Both the position numbers and the translations under genes were made by a program. From DATDRQ01 sp035291645 (GTDB lineage: Bacteria > Chloroflexota > Anaerolineae > Anaerolineales > UBA4823): 6,350 nucleotides of DNA. Where the stretch lies: assembly GCA_035291645.1 (NCBI GenBank), contig DATDRQ010000093.1, positions 1-6,350 of the forward strand, read 5' to 3'. Under the pieces are notes generated by a model, which was not told the origin of the DNA, did not search any database, and was given only the letters and a program-made list of their open reading frames with translations. Shown here piece after piece: positions 5,973 to 6,350 of the stretch (the stretch's first letter is position 1; each line of letters begins with the position of its first letter).

Positions 5973-5984
5973 TCGATTCAGCGA

Positions 5985-6042
5985 GTCACCCTGAGCGGAG
6001 CGAATGGTCTCCCGGCTTCCCACGAGATGCTTCGCAACGCTT
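5985..6042. repeat. Degenerate palindromic intergenic repeat (GAGCGNAGCGAA type)
   Basis: The left half, GTCACCCTGAGCGGAGCGAA and the following TGGTCTC, resembles the dispersed intergenic repeat with the core CCTGAGCGNAGCGAAGGATCT seen in many GC-rich bacterial genomes. The right half, GAGATGCTTCGCAACGCTT (6024-6042), is its imperfect inverse: AGCG..GCGAA....TCTC at 5994-6011 pairs with GAGA....TTCGC..CGCT. Loop is about 12 bases. It fills the gap between two convergent genes and as RNA could form an imperfect hairpin acting as a 3'-end or terminator-like element. Only one copy is in the window, so repetitiveness is recognised from memory, not shown here. Confidence 0.55.
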
Positions 6043-6068
6043 ACAACCTCAAGGACTCTGCCGGCCGC

Positions 6069-6350
6069 TTACTTGGGCGGCAGCGTGGCGGCGAAATCTA
6101 AGCCCTGCTGGACCCAGCGGAGCAGGTCGGTTTCCTCGGCTATCCCCTGCGATCCAACCAGCACCCAGCCCTGCATCGGCCGGCCGGTCATGTCGAAGAC
6201 GCGCACGTGCGGCTGCTGCAGGGCTGCTCGTGCATCTTCCGGGCTCAGGCGCAGGATCAAGTCGTCCTTGTTCACGCCGCAGGCCATGTTGCCGTGCAGC
6301 AGGAAGGCCACCCCGCCAAACATGCGCTTCTCCACCACCCCGGGCAGGTC
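6069..6350 (-). CDS. TfoX N-terminal domain protein, 5' end beyond the window
   Basis: The frame is open to the right edge (reading D-L-P-G before the first GTG), so 93 residues are visible and the N-terminus is missing; whole proteins of this kind are about 110 residues. Seen: the TfoX_N signature EKRMFGGVAFLLHGNMACGV, followed by DDLILRLSPEDARAAL, F-D-M-T-G-R-P-M, the G-W-V-L-V segment and a terminal LLRWVQQGLDFAATLPP. This matches the stand-alone TfoX/Sxy N-terminal family; in Haemophilus the full TfoX is a competence regulator, but the short single-domain proteins are uncharacterised and no role in competence is implied. A GTG at 6338 is an artefact of the window edge, not a likely true start, because conserved LPGV residues precede it. 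It converges on the PfpI-like gene across the palindromic repeat. Confidence 0.87.
   Translation of the reverse strand, partial: DLPGVVEKRMFGGVAFLLHGNMACGVNKDDLILRLSPEDARAALQQPHVRVFDMTGRPMQGWVLVGSQGIAEETDLLRWVQQGLDFAATLPPK

Noticed and set aside
1..6350. CRISPR arrays, tRNA or rRNA genes, insertion sequences, phage genes.
   Set aside because: No regularly spaced repeats, cloverleaf-like sequences, transposase motifs or paired terminal repeats were found on reading.

Overview
The window is GC-rich bacterial DNA with tightly packed genes and short intergenic gaps. The gene mix fits a Chloroflexota (Anaerolineae-like) genome: a FucI-type sugar isomerase of about 470 aa, a secreted CHRD protein, a GAF/SpoIIE phosphatase, a PfpI-type protein, a TfoX_N protein, and a degenerate GAGCGNAGCGAA-type intergenic repeat. 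The taxonomic call is inference; there is no rRNA or other phylogenetic marker here.

Layout. Positions 1-1994 (+): the C-terminal part of a shikimate-dehydrogenase-like oxidoreductase, cut by the window edge, then an L-fucose/L-arabinose isomerase family protein 35 bases downstream, probably one transcription unit. A perfect 12-bp GC-rich hairpin (2030-2058) lies between this unit and the convergent CHRD gene (2115-2585, minus), which encodes a small exported protein. Upstream of the CHRD gene is an AT-rich promoter region (2586-2856). Next on the minus strand is a large signalling gene (2857-5202). A divergent control region (5203-5369) separates it from a DJ-1/PfpI family gene (5370-5972, plus). 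A degenerate palindromic repeat (about 5985-6042) fills the gap before a convergent TfoX N-terminal domain gene that runs off the right edge.

The most interesting object is the 781-residue protein at 2857-5202. Its C-terminal half is a standard GAF plus PP2C/SpoIIE (RsbU-type) serine/threonine phosphatase with intact metal-binding aspartates. Its first ~325 residues align by eye with the C-terminal ATPase module of GspE/PilB-type secretion and pilus ATPases, including the paired CxxC zinc motif. The Walker A lysine, Asp-box, Walker B glutamate and His-box histidine are all replaced. It therefore looks like a pseudo-ATPase sensor or docking domain fused to a partner-switching phosphatase.

Working together: the first two genes suggest sugar or polyol metabolism. 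The phosphatase and the PfpI-like protein share a divergent promoter region containing an extended -10 (minus), a -35/-10 pair (plus), an inverted repeat and a pair of direct repeats, so they may be co-controlled, possibly in a stress response. No RsbV/RsbW-type partner is in the window.
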